Assembly: GCA_021161675.1 (NCBI GenBank)
Contig: JAGHAF010000040.1
Coordinates: 1-48,861, forward strand
Origin: Planctomycetota bacterium
Lineage (GTDB): Bacteria; Planctomycetota; Brocadiia; SM23-32
Length of the DNA stretch: 48,861 nt
Direction: 5' to 3'
The translations under genes were made by a program, and so were the position numbers. Every line of letters starts with the position of its first letter. Position 1 is the stretch's first letter. Positions 24,619-32,433 of this stretch are shown here, one piece after another. The notes beneath the pieces are model-generated. The model ran no database searches. It saw only the letters and a list, made by a program, of their open reading frames with translations, and was not told the origin of the DNA.

Positions 24619-26079
24619 GTGCCCGGCCAGTCGGAAGACAGAACAGCCGGCAACCAGAAGTTGCATCTTGAGACCGGGCTTGACGTCCTGGCTCGTCGTA
24701 TCAGTGAGAAGGGCGACTACGACGGGTTGGAACAGTTTTGGACGGCTGTCCAGGGGGTCATCCAGGAACAGCTGGGCCACCGCCGCTGCAGCCTGTGGCT
24801 CCAACAGACGGCGCTGATGTCCCTGCAGGAAAGCGAACTGGTGGTGGGGGCGCCCAATATCATCATCCAGGAACACCTGCGCCGCAAGTACACCGGCGCC
24901 GTCGAGCAAGCGGTGGGGGCCCTGCTGGGAGAAAAGGTCAGAGTTAAGTTCGACGTTGACCCCCGGCTCTACCGTCAGGCGAACTCCAGGCGGCAGCGGC
25001 AGAAGTCCGATGACATGCCAGCGCAGGCGCCGCTCACCATTGTCGGACGCCAGGAAAAGATTATCCGGCCCCGCCCGGATTGGGGTTTTGATCGCCTCAT
25101 CACGATTCCCTCCAACGAACTGCCGTTCACAGCCGCCCGCGAGGTCGCCGGACAGAGGAGCCCGCGCATCAATTTCATGTACATCTACGGGGACTTTGGA
25201 GTCGGGAAGACAACCCTGGCCAGGGCGATATATGCGTTGGCTTCAAGCCCGGAAATGGGACTCAGTCCAGTCTTCATGTCGGCCGAGACATGGTCCAATG
25301 AATACTACGAGGCGGTTCGCCTCAAGAGGCGCTATCAATTCCGCAGTCGTTATCGCTCGTGCAGGATGCTGATCCTCGATGATGTGCAGTTCGTCGCGGG
25401 TAAGTCGGCTACACAGCGCGAACTGATGCACACGTTGAAGGATATCCTGTCCGAAGGCGGCAGAGCAGTGCTCGCCGGCAGGCCTCATCCTGAGGAGATG
25501 CGAGAGTTGGAGCCCGGTTTTCTGGCCCTGCTCAGCGGCGCCTTCCCCGCCGTAATCTCCCCGCCCAGAGATGAGGAGAAGAGGCAGGTCGCCATGGAAT
25601 TCGCCCGGCGCCGGGGCTTGAGGGCCAGTGACGGCGTCTTTGAATACCTCGCAGCCAACTGCGCCGAGAGCCTGGGCAGTCTGGAGTCGGCCATTTCCTA
25701 CCTGGCTCTGTATGCGGAGGTGCAGGGACGGGCCAGGCTCGAGCTGAGCGCGGCTGTAGAAGCTCTCGCCGCAACTCGTCGTGTCCGCAGGCGTGCGGTG
25801 GGCGTTGAGCAGGTCAAGGAGGCTGTGCTCGAAGTCTTCGACGTGAAGGCTGAGCAGTTGACCGGCCTGTCGCGCACCCGCAGCGTGGTCCTCGCCCGCC
25901 AGGTGGGCATGTATCTGGCTCGCGAACTTACCGGAGCGTCACTCGGCGAAATAGCGCACGCATTCGGGCGCTCCAGTCACAGCACGGTGAAATACGCCGT
26001 CGATAAGATGCGCAAGGCCCGCGATGAAGATGACAACATCGCGGGCCTGCTGCGTCGGACCAGGGCTCGGATCAAATGA
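24619..26079 (+). CDS. Divergent DnaA-family AAA+ protein
   Basis: A 486-residue protein with DnaA architecture. The GTG at 24619 is chosen because GGAAGGGG lies just upstream; a GTG at 24574 is in frame. Domain I is recognisable (about 30-105: CSLWLQQTALMSLQESELVVGAPN). The AAA+ domain has Walker A GDFGVGKTT (about 191-199; usual GGVGLGKTH) and Walker B LILDDVQFVAGK (about 250). The segment carrying the DnaA arginine finger (RSRF) reads LSGAF, and the SSDRPP-like sensor stretch reads AGRPHPE. Domain IV keeps a helix-turn-helix but the DnaA signature GGRDHTTV appears as GRSSHSTV. Family membership is clear; whether it is the replication initiator or a paralogue with another DNA-binding role is open. 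Confidence 0.85.
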   Translation: MPGQSEDRTAGNQKLHLETGLDVLARRISEKGDYDGLEQFWTAVQGVIQEQLGHRRCSLWLQQTALMSLQESELVVGAPNIIIQEHLRRKYTGAVEQAVGALLGEKVRVKFDVDPRLYRQANSRRQRQKSDDMPAQAPLTIVGRQEKIIRPRPDWGFDRLITIPSNELPFTAAREVAGQRSPRINFMYIYGDFGVGKTTLARAIYALASSPEMGLSPVFMSAETWSNEYYEAVRLKRRYQFRSRYRSCRMLILDDVQFVAGKSATQRELMHTLKDILSEGGRAVLAGRPHPEEMRELEPGFLALLSGAFPAVISPPRDEEKRQVAMEFARRRGLRASDGVFEYLAANCAESLGSLESAISYLALYAEVQGRARLELSAAVEALAATRRVRRRAVGVEQVKEAVLEVFDVKAEQLTGLSRTRSVVLARQVGMYLARELTGASLGEIAHAFGRSSHSTVKYAVDKMRKARDEDDNIAGLLRRTRARIK

Positions 26080-26089
26080 GAGGCGAGAG

Positions 26090-26121
26090 GCGCGGGGACG
26101 AACGCAAGTTCGTCCCCGCGC
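26090..26121. terminator. Bidirectional terminator hairpin
   Basis: A perfect 14-bp stem, GCGCGGGGACGAAC (26090-26103) with its exact complement at 26108-26121, closed by a GCAA tetraloop. It sits between the converging dnaA-like (ends 26079) and thuA-like (ends 26137) genes. It has no clean T run, but stem strength and position support termination in both directions. Confidence 0.8.
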
Positions 26122-26136
26122 TCTTGTGATTTGTCC

Positions 26137-26865
26137 CTACCCGATGTCCTCGAGGGGGTCCGGGTTCCCGAACGCCAGATTGGCGACTTCTCTCTGGGCG
26201 GCCCAGCGCACGCCGTTCACGATCACGCGCTGCACGTCCGGGTGTTGGTAGATTGGGAAGGTTTCGTGTCCCGGGCGGAAATAGAAAACCTTACCGGCGC
26301 CTCGGTGATAGCACACGCCGCTGCGGAAGACCTCGCCGCCCTCGAACCAACTGATGAACACGAGTTCGTCGGGCTGTGGAATGTCGAAGAACTCGCCGTA
26401 CATCTCCGTGTGCGGTATCTCGAAGTAGGGGCCTACGCCCGCCGCGATGGGATGGCCGGGCAGAACGACCCAGAGCCGCTCCTTCTCACCGGCCTCGCGC
26501 CATTTCAGGTTCGCAGTGCATCCGGTGAGTTTACGGAATATCTTGGAGAAGTGACCGGAGTGAAGGGCGATCAGCCCCATTCCTTTCATAACTCGCGCGT
26601 GGACCCTCTCGACGATCTCGTCCTTGACCTCGTGGTGCGCCATGTGGCCCCACCAGAGCAGGACGTCCGTGGAGGCGAGGACCTCCTCGGTCAGGCCGTG
26701 CTCCGGCTCATCCAGGGTGGCGGTTTTGACCTCTATGTCCGGCTCTGCGGAGAGAAAGTCGGCTATTGTCCGGTGTATCCCGTCGGGATATACCGCTTTG
26801 ACGGAGTCGTGCACCTTCTCGTGGCGGAACTCGTTCCACACGGTGGCGCGTATCTGGCCTGCCAT
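26137..26865 (-). CDS. ThuA-like protein (trehalose-utilisation family)
   Basis: A 242-residue ThuA family protein (glutamine-amidotransferase-like fold). The ATG at 26865 is preferred since GGAG lies about eight bases upstream. Family features are VWNEFRHEK near the N-terminus, [51 protein letters not shown], and the C-terminal [16 protein letters not shown]. In rhizobia ThuA takes part in disaccharide catabolism, and many free-living bacteria hold numerous paralogues of unknown substrate. It has its own promoter at 26919-26949 and no sugar genes beside it. Confidence 0.9.
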   Translation of the reverse strand: MAGQIRATVWNEFRHEKVHDSVKAVYPDGIHRTIADFLSAEPDIEVKTATLDEPEHGLTEEVLASTDVLLWWGHMAHHEVKDEIVERVHARVMKGMGLIALHSGHFSKIFRKLTGCTANLKWREAGEKERLWVVLPGHPIAAGVGPYFEIPHTEMYGEFFDIPQPDELVFISWFEGGEVFRSGVCYHRGAGKVFYFRPGHETFPIYQHPDVQRVIVNGVRWAAQREVANLAFGNPDPLEDIG

Positions 26866-26918
26866 TGCAAACGCTCCTTCTCTAAATGAGTGCAATCCGC
26901 CTGAAATCCAGCCTGGGG

Positions 26919-26949
26919 ATTATAAAAGCCTATCTGGGGGCCTTGTCAA
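26919..26949 (-). promoter_or_regulatory. Promoter of the thuA-like gene
   Basis: Perfect minus-strand TTGACA (26949-26944) and perfect TATAAT (26924-26919) separated by 19 bp, a slightly long spacer. The -35 box overlaps the stop codon of the MEMO-AMMECR1 gene. The leader is about 50 nt. Confidence 0.6.
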
Positions 26950-28532
26950 AGGTCAAGTTCCTTTTCGCTGAAAACCGTCGCCTGGAAGCTGTAGATGGTG
27001 ACGTCAGATTCCTTCCAGGCGTCCGGCGCGAGCCCTGCGCTCTGGCAAGCCTGTGCGAGGAACTCAGCGCGGCTCCAGCCGTGTTCTACGGCAGCGCCGG
27101 GCAGCAGAACGCCCAGGCGCTCCCCACGGCGGATCATCAGCCCGTCGCGGCCCAGTTCGATGCTTTCGGGGTCGCTCACCTTCTTTGGAGCGCCCAGCAC
27201 GCTGATCTGGACTTCAAGGCCCGGTAACTCTTCTTGCTTGACGGGCGAAAACCGTGCGTCCTCGAAAGCCGCCCTGATGGCCAGCGCGCGCACGCAGGAC
27301 CAGAGCGGAGCTGAACTGAGCGGATAAGCTGCCCGCCCGCGCAGCCGGCCCGCCACCCTCAAATTCACGTATGCGCCATATGGCTCGCGCAGCCCGTCGC
27401 TCAGCCGTTCGGGGCGGGGCTGGTGGCTGTCTTCCTCGAACCGGCGCATTATCGCGCGACGGGCCAGTTTCAAAAGAGCGCGCTTCTCATCCTCGTCAAG
27501 ACAAGGCGCGGCGCCGGCGGGGGGGGAGCGCTTCGCGCTATTGCCATTCCCCTTGAGCTGCGCATAGGCGTCGTCGTTGGCGTAGAAAGCCATTGCCACG
27601 TAGCTGACGCAAGTCTCATGGCTGCCGGTCATGTCTCCGGAATTATTCCATTCGAGGAAGACTGGCTCGATTGAATCGGAACGGGAGAGCAGTTCCAGAA
27701 GCACGTGGATCGACGCCCGCCCGCATATGGTGGCGCCGGTGTCGAACAGGAAATCGCCGAAACCCACCGGGTCCAGCGCCTCGATATATCCGACGGCCCG
27801 CATGTCGAGATTCTTGATCTTTGAGCGAAGCCCGGATTCCGGCGTGTCGGCGAAGGGGGTGTAAAGATAGGGAGGACCGTAGTGCGTGAAATCACTGCTC
27901 ACGACGAGGAGAGTGTCCCTGTCCAGCAGGTCGCCCACTGCGCTGGCGACCTCCCGTCGGCGCTGCGCGCCGAGCTGGCCCACAATGATAGGGACGATCG
28001 GCGGCATCTTATCCCACGTGCACTGCAAGAACGGCAATTCTACCTCGATGCAGTGTTCCTTCTGATGGACGCGCGTCGTTTTGTGGAATGACCTGTTCGC
28101 GGCGAGTCGTTCGATGGCCTCCTGGTCGAGGGGAATCTGGCCCAGCGGGGTCTTGTACGCCGTGTACTCCGGGATGCTGCAGCCCTCCGTCATCCGGACG
28201 TAATGGCTCGGCCCCATCAACACGATGCGCGACGGTTTCTCCTTGCCCTGCAGAAGTTTGAACGCGGTCGCCGCCGTCGGAGCGCTGAACATATAACCTG
28301 CGTGCGGCACTATCAGCGCCAGGGGGCGTTTGTTTTGCAGTGCCCGGGGCGCCTTCGGTTCCGCATCGGCGAGCATCTTTCTTACTTCCGTCTCCAGGAC
28401 GGACGCCGAACTCGGGTAGAACCGCCCGGCCACGGCAGGCTGGCGCACCTCGGCGCATTGGCCGGAAGGCAGCGTGGCCACTACCAATCCTCCGCACAGC
28501 GCCAGGATCAAAAACCCTACTTTTCTTTTCAT
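26946..28532 (-). CDS. Exported MEMO-AMMECR1 fusion protein
   Basis: A 528-residue fusion of parts A and B of the AmmeMemoRadiSam set. A signal peptide (about 1-27, ending SGQCA) precedes the MEMO domain (about 28-330), which resembles class III extradiol dioxygenases. Conserved metal-site histidines are visible in VPHAGYMFS (H77), GPSHYVR (H110), KEHCIEVELPFLQ (H160) and SSDFTHYG (D214, H217). A low-complexity linker leads into an AMMECR1 domain (about 365-525: EPYGAYVNLRVAGRLRG, FEDARFSP, LEVQISVLG, GVLLPGAAVEHGWSRAEFL). The AMMECR1 hallmark LRGCIG is changed to LRGRAA. No radical SAM gene (part C) is in the window. Domain calls are firm; an extracytoplasmic function is inferred from the signal sequence. 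Confidence 0.9.
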   Translation of the reverse strand: MKRKVGFLILALCGGLVVATLPSGQCAEVRQPAVAGRFYPSSASVLETEVRKMLADAEPKAPRALQNKRPLALIVPHAGYMFSAPTAATAFKLLQGKEKPSRIVLMGPSHYVRMTEGCSIPEYTAYKTPLGQIPLDQEAIERLAANRSFHKTTRVHQKEHCIEVELPFLQCTWDKMPPIVPIIVGQLGAQRRREVASAVGDLLDRDTLLVVSSDFTHYGPPYLYTPFADTPESGLRSKIKNLDMRAVGYIEALDPVGFGDFLFDTGATICGRASIHVLLELLSRSDSIEPVFLEWNNSGDMTGSHETCVSYVAMAFYANDDAYAQLKGNGNSAKRSPPAGAAPCLDEDEKRALLKLARRAIMRRFEEDSHQPRPERLSDGLREPYGAYVNLRVAGRLRGRAAYPLSSAPLWSCVRALAIRAAFEDARFSPVKQEELPGLEVQISVLGAPKKVSDPESIELGRDGLMIRRGERLGVLLPGAAVEHGWSRAEFLAQACQSAGLAPDAWKESDVTIYSFQATVFSEKELDL

Positions 28533-28920
28533 CTTCTTATCTCACAATATGGCGGCCGCAACGTCACCCGAGACAGATATTCTCACAACACATTCAGCCC
28601 AGGCTGTGCCTGAAAAACCGGACTTGGATTCGAGCGGCTGCATTCGCGCCTGGCTGCGCGCCGCCTCCATGGACATATCACATGGATATGCCTGCTTGGG
28701 CGTCCTTGCCAGAGCCACGAATTCGCTCGCTTTCTGTCCGACAGCCGATTTGTCAGACAGAGCCTAACGCAAAGCCTGCCCGGCCGCAATGCCGCGCGCC
28801 CCTTTGGAGCTACCTTCTGTTGACAGCCTCTGGGAGCGCGCCTATGCTCAAGTCGCCCCAGACTGGGGGTACGTACAGAGATGAGTATGGAATGCGGGTG
28901 AAGGCGACCGGGGAAAACCG
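28533..28920. other. 388-bp divergent intergenic region between the MEMO fusion and sua5
   Basis: No protein gene supported. It contains the sua5 promoter near its right end, two direct copies of TCTCACAA (28540-28547 and 28581-28588, 41 bp apart) just upstream of the MEMO-AMMECR1 start, and CTGTCCGACAG near 28734 followed by GTCAGACAGA, which can pair with it. These could be regulator sites; none matches a motif I can name. Confidence 0.35.
28820..28848 (+). promoter_or_regulatory. Promoter of sua5
   Basis: Perfect TTGACA (28820-28825), 17 bp, TATGCT (28843-28848, 4/6). It lies 72 bp upstream of the ATG. Confidence 0.6.
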
Positions 28921-29529
28921 ATGAAGACGGACATGCTCAAGGCGGAGCGCGAGGAGGACGTGCGGCGGGCCGCTGCGCTGCTGCGGGAGGGCAGGATCGT
29001 CGCGTTGCCCACGGAGACTGTTTACGGACTGGCGGCGCGGGCGGATTCGGAGGTGGCTCTCTCCCGACTGCGGCGGCTGAAGGGGCGTCCCGAGGAAAAG
29101 AAGTTCGCACTGCTGGCGCCGTCGCTGGAGGCGTGCGCGGGCTGCGGGGCGCCGGGCGCCGAGGCCAGACGCCTGGCGGAGGCGTTCTGGCCCGGGCCGC
29201 TGACGCTCGTCGTCCCGGACGGCAGCGGAGGGGAGGTAGGGCTTCGCTGCCCGGACGTGGCGGTGACTCGCCGGGTGATATCCCTGGTAGGCGCCGCAAT
29301 CGTGGCCACCAGCGCGAACCTTTCGGGCGCGGCGCCGGCCCTGAACGCAGGCGAGGCGCTGGCGCTCTTTGAGGGCCGGCTGGCGGCGGTGCTGGACGGG
29401 GGCCCGGCCCGGGTGGGCCGTGCGTCAACGGTGGTCAGGTTCCGCGATGGCGAGTTGGAGATTCTGCGCGAGGGTGCGCTGCCGGCGGCCGACCTGCTGG
29501 CTGCGCTGGCGCGCGGCGCAGACGGCTAG
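28921..29529 (+). CDS. L-threonylcarbamoyladenylate synthase (Sua5/YrdC/YciO family)
   Basis: Makes threonylcarbamoyl-AMP from threonine, bicarbonate and ATP for the t6A37 modification of ANN-decoding tRNAs. The 202-residue length matches the single-domain form. Visible: GRIVALPTETVYGLAARAD, LRRLKGRPEEKKFALL (the KR substrate site), FWPGPLTLVV, GLRCPD, and the C-terminal ATSANLSG with the SxN motif. The ATG is preceded by GGGGAAAACCG. Its stop overlaps the convergent sensor-kinase stop by 4 bp, so no terminator separates them. Confidence 0.93.
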   Translation: MKTDMLKAEREEDVRRAAALLREGRIVALPTETVYGLAARADSEVALSRLRRLKGRPEEKKFALLAPSLEACAGCGAPGAEARRLAEAFWPGPLTLVVPDGSGGEVGLRCPDVAVTRRVISLVGAAIVATSANLSGAAPALNAGEALALFEGRLAAVLDGGPARVGRASTVVRFRDGELEILREGALPAADLLAALARGADG

Positions 29530-31097
29530 GAACTCGCCAGCGGCAAGCCGACGGTGAAGGTGGCGCCCTGGCCCGGCTTGGATTGAACGTCTATGAACCC
29601 GCCGTGGGCGCGAGCGATGTTGTAGCAGATAGTCAGCCCCAGGCCGAGCCCATCCGCTTTGCTCGTGTAGAAGGGCTCGAGCAGGTGGGCCATCTGCTCC
29701 TTTGGGATGCCGGGGCCGTTGTCCTTGAAGCTGAGGATCAGAAACGGGCCGCTCGTAGGTGTCGTGTCGGCCAGCATTCTCTGAGTGAGCTTCTGGCGGG
29801 GGCGGACGTAACCTTCGATCAGGAGCCTGGCGTTGTCTATGCCCTTCAGGGCTTCCAGGGCGTTGCGCACTATGTTGAGTGTGAGTTGTCTGAGGCGGGA
29901 GCGCCCGATGTCCAGATCGAGCGGATGATCGATCACAGAATGTTCGACCCGAGTGCCCTCCATCAGGTGAAGGGCCTGAGTGACGCCGAGCACTTCGTCC
30001 ACCACTTCGCTGGGGTTCAGCGCCTGCCCGGAGACGCGGGAAGGCGGCCGGGACATGTCCAGGAGGCTGTCCACTATCTTCTTGCATTCTCTGGCTTCGG
30101 CGGCGACATTCTCGATGCATTCCCGGTTCGGGTCGTTCTGTTCCAGGGAACTGGACAGTATCTGCGTGTAGCCGAGGATGACGGTAATCGGGTTGTTGAT
30201 CTCGTGCGCCACGCCCGCCGAGAGTCGCCCAATGCTGGCAAGCTTCTCGGCTTCGATAAGCTTCTTCTGGTTGGCCTCCAATGTTTCAGCCATGCGGTTG
30301 AAGCTATTGGCGAGTTCGGCGAACTCGCCATAGCCTTCCAGTTCAAGTCGTTGGCTCAGATCGCCCCTGGCGAGCGACTGGGTGCGCTTGACGAGAGTTG
30401 CCACGGGCTGCACGATGGATCGGTGTGTCAGGTACACCACCAGCAGGCTCACCAGCAGCGCGATGGGGAAGACCGTCTCGGCCGCCACGATGCTGAGGGT
30501 CCAGGTCAGATTGGCCTGTTCGGAGGCCGCCAGGGTTCTGAGATGCAAGGAATTGGCCAGCGATTGGCTGGTTGCTATAAGTTCCTCGAAAAGTTTCCTG
30601 CTGCGTTCGCTGTGCTCTGCGACGCTCTGCCACGCTTTCGGGTCTGCGGCGGTGGACGCCGCCGTTGCCGCGCGTCGCTGCTCTTGGACGATGGTGTGCA
30701 GGGACCTGGCTGCCTCATAGAGGCGGTCGGCGTAGTCTGTTTCCGGCCGGTCCAGATGGCGTGCCCGGAGGGGCTGGATCATGTGCCTGAGTTCATAACT
30801 CAGGTCCTGCAACTGATTCCACTGCTCGGGATCAGTAACACGGTTTCGGACGAACGCCGATTGAGCGCGGGACACCTCTTTTGCGAGCTGGTTGATTTGC
30901 AGGGCTTGATGGCGCGCCTCCAGGTAGACAGTCTGGTTCTCGCTGGCCTTCTTGAGCCTGGCCATGTGACTGAGGGTCAGCAGCAGCACGATGCCCAACA
31001 CGATCAGCACCAGGGCGAAGCCCACTGCCAGGCGAAGACTGATTGATGTTCGGTGGCGAATAATCTCAATGCCCCCTGTCTTTTGGGGGACGCCCAC
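29526..31097 (-). CDS. Membrane sensor histidine kinase
   Basis: A 523-residue two-span kinase. TM1 is about 22-43 and TM2 about 203-225; between them is a helical periplasmic sensor of about 155 residues without a named fold. HAMP (about 226-280), HisKA with H298 in GRLSAGVAHEINNP, and HATPase with N412 (IVRNALEAL), DNGPGIP (459-465) and GLGLGL (483-488) complete it. The GTG start at 31097 lies inside the last 32 bp of the upstream FHA gene, so the two are coupled. No intact response regulator is adjacent; the receiver relic at 13154 is far away. Confidence 0.93.
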   Translation of the reverse strand: MGVPQKTGGIEIIRHRTSISLRLAVGFALVLIVLGIVLLLTLSHMARLKKASENQTVYLEARHQALQINQLAKEVSRAQSAFVRNRVTDPEQWNQLQDLSYELRHMIQPLRARHLDRPETDYADRLYEAARSLHTIVQEQRRAATAASTAADPKAWQSVAEHSERSRKLFEELIATSQSLANSLHLRTLAASEQANLTWTLSIVAAETVFPIALLVSLLVVYLTHRSIVQPVATLVKRTQSLARGDLSQRLELEGYGEFAELANSFNRMAETLEANQKKLIEAEKLASIGRLSAGVAHEINNPITVILGYTQILSSSLEQNDPNRECIENVAAEARECKKIVDSLLDMSRPPSRVSGQALNPSEVVDEVLGVTQALHLMEGTRVEHSVIDHPLDLDIGRSRLRQLTLNIVRNALEALKGIDNARLLIEGYVRPRQKLTQRMLADTTPTSGPFLILSFKDNGPGIPKEQMAHLLEPFYTSKADGLGLGLTICYNIARAHGGFIDVQSKPGQGATFTVGLPLASS

Positions 31098-32100
31098 TGC
31101 CGCTTAATCGCTCCAGGAGGCGCTCTAACTGGCTGGAAGACACGTTGTCCAACTCCAGGTTGCGCCGCAGCACCCAACCACCGCGCGCCTGGTGGTTTGA
31201 AACGTCTGCATCGCAAAGCAACACGCCATAGGGGTCCGGAGGCGACTCCTGCGGCTTCGGCAGGTAAAGATAAGGGCAGGGCGCCGCGCCGTTGCAAAGA
31301 GAGCCCGGACAATGCAGGAACTGGCTGTGCAGCAGGCCCTCCTGAACCAGTGTCCGGAGGCCCGGTGGCAACTGTCCCTCGTGCATCTCGCTGTAACGAC
31401 GCAGCGCCTGGCTGATGATGAGCATATTGCGCCCGCAGTCCACCCATGCCTTGTGCTCTGCCTGTCTGCGCAGAAAGGGCGCCGCCGTTTCGAACCATCC
31501 GTTCAGCGCGGCCCCCGTAAGTCCCATGACGAACACCCCTGCCAGCAAGGCGCGAGGCACGGGCAAACCCGACCTGCGCGCCTCCCAGAATGCATACGTA
31601 ACCAGCACTATCGCACAAATGCCGAACACCCAGTGCGCGTAAGTGAGCACGGCGAACGCCAGGCCGAACAGCGCGAGGGAAACTGGCAAGACCGACGCCG
31701 AGAAAAGCGTCCCGGACGGCTCCGGCTGTGCCGCCCGCTCAAGTTCACCGTAACGAGCCAGCAATCTACTCAGCAACTTTCCCGGAGCCACTGCACGCAG
31801 GACAAATCTGGCAGGGCCAATGTCAACCGTGTCGCCGGGCGCCATCCGCCCCTTCTTGCACGGGCGACCGTTGAGCAAAATGCCGTTTTTCGAGCCCATA
31901 TCTTCGACGTAGCAGGCCCCCTCGTTCAGGTAGAAGTAGGCATGACGCCGAGAGACTTTTCGATTCTCGAACACAACGTCGCAGATAACCGACCTGCCGA
32001 TGAGCAGTCCGTTCCGGCCCACTTGGAATCGGAGGCCATCCTTCTCTCGCCCCTGGACATCGAAGTAGAAGCGGCCTTCCCTCTGTTCCCCGCTCTTCAT
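31066..32100 (-). CDS. FHA-domain membrane protein with prepilin-like C-terminal module
   Basis: A 344-residue protein; the ATG at 32100 is chosen for GGAGGGGA upstream. The cytoplasmic FHA domain (about 10-100) keeps the phosphothreonine-binding residues: GR (35-36), SRRH (50-53) and SKNG (70-73). About three spans follow (about 137-205). The C-terminal part has the look of the pilin-like modules common in PVC-type genomes (NMLIISQALRRYSEMHEGQLPPGLRTL, then a cysteine-bearing HCPG region). FHA binds phosphothreonine, so a partner of a Ser/Thr kinase such as that at 3117 is conceivable. It overlaps and precedes the sensor kinase gene. This combination of domains is not one I recognise as a named family. 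Confidence 0.82.
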   Translation of the reverse strand: MKSGEQREGRFYFDVQGREKDGLRFQVGRNGLLIGRSVICDVVFENRKVSRRHAYFYLNEGACYVEDMGSKNGILLNGRPCKKGRMAPGDTVDIGPARFVLRAVAPGKLLSRLLARYGELERAAQPEPSGTLFSASVLPVSLALFGLAFAVLTYAHWVFGICAIVLVTYAFWEARRSGLPVPRALLAGVFVMGLTGAALNGWFETAAPFLRRQAEHKAWVDCGRNMLIISQALRRYSEMHEGQLPPGLRTLVQEGLLHSQFLHCPGSLCNGAAPCPYLYLPKPQESPPDPYGVLLCDADVSNHQARGGWVLRRNLELDNVSSSQLERLLERLSGSGRPPKDRGH

Positions 32101-32315
32101 GGCGTCTCCCCTCCCTGAGGCGGAAGCCACGCTTGCTCGGACTGCAAATCTACACCACTCCCTAAATGTTCAAAGCCATTCCGCCGGGGGTGGTTCGGAG
32201 ATGAACCAGCGCCAGAACGCCGGCTCGGCAAGATGCCAAGACAGGAAGAATGAGAGTCGTTCTGAAATTAGAAAGCCGTTTCGCCTGCTCTACCATTTTT
32301 CGACGTCGGCGAAAA

Positions 32316-32391
32316 TGGTGGGCGGGGCCGGACTTGAACCGGCGACACCGTGATTTTCAGTCACGTGCTCTACCACCTGAGCTACCCACCC
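32316..32391 (-). tRNA. tRNA-Phe (anticodon GAA)
   Basis: A cloverleaf on the minus strand: acceptor GGGTGGG (32391-32385) with CCCGCCC (one T-G pair), D arm AGCTCAGGTGGTAGAGC, anticodon loop CTGAAAA between CGTGA and TCACG, T arm GGTTCAAGTCC, encoded CCA at 32318-32316. Its promoter overlaps the alaS stop codon. Confidence 0.96.
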
Positions 32392-32404
32392 ACCTGTGAC
32401 GCTG

Positions 32405-32433
32405 ATTCTATTATCACAGCGCAGAACTGTCAA
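32405..32433 (-). promoter_or_regulatory. Promoter of tRNA-Phe, overlapping the alaS stop
   Basis: Perfect minus-strand TTGACA (32433-32428), 17 bp, TAGAAT (32410-32405, 5/6). The -35 box contains the TGA stop codon of alaS. The tRNA 5' end is 14 bp beyond the -10 box. Confidence 0.75.

Noticed and set aside
29583..31046. Plus-strand 487-codon frame opposite the sensor kinase
   Set aside because: Antisense shadow; the minus strand has all histidine-kinase motifs.
32293..32318. Imperfect hairpin CCATTTTTCG/CGAAAATGG at the 3' end of tRNA-Phe, considered as terminator
   Set aside because: The stem is AT-rich and includes the tRNA CCA end, and there is no T run after it in the direction of transcription.
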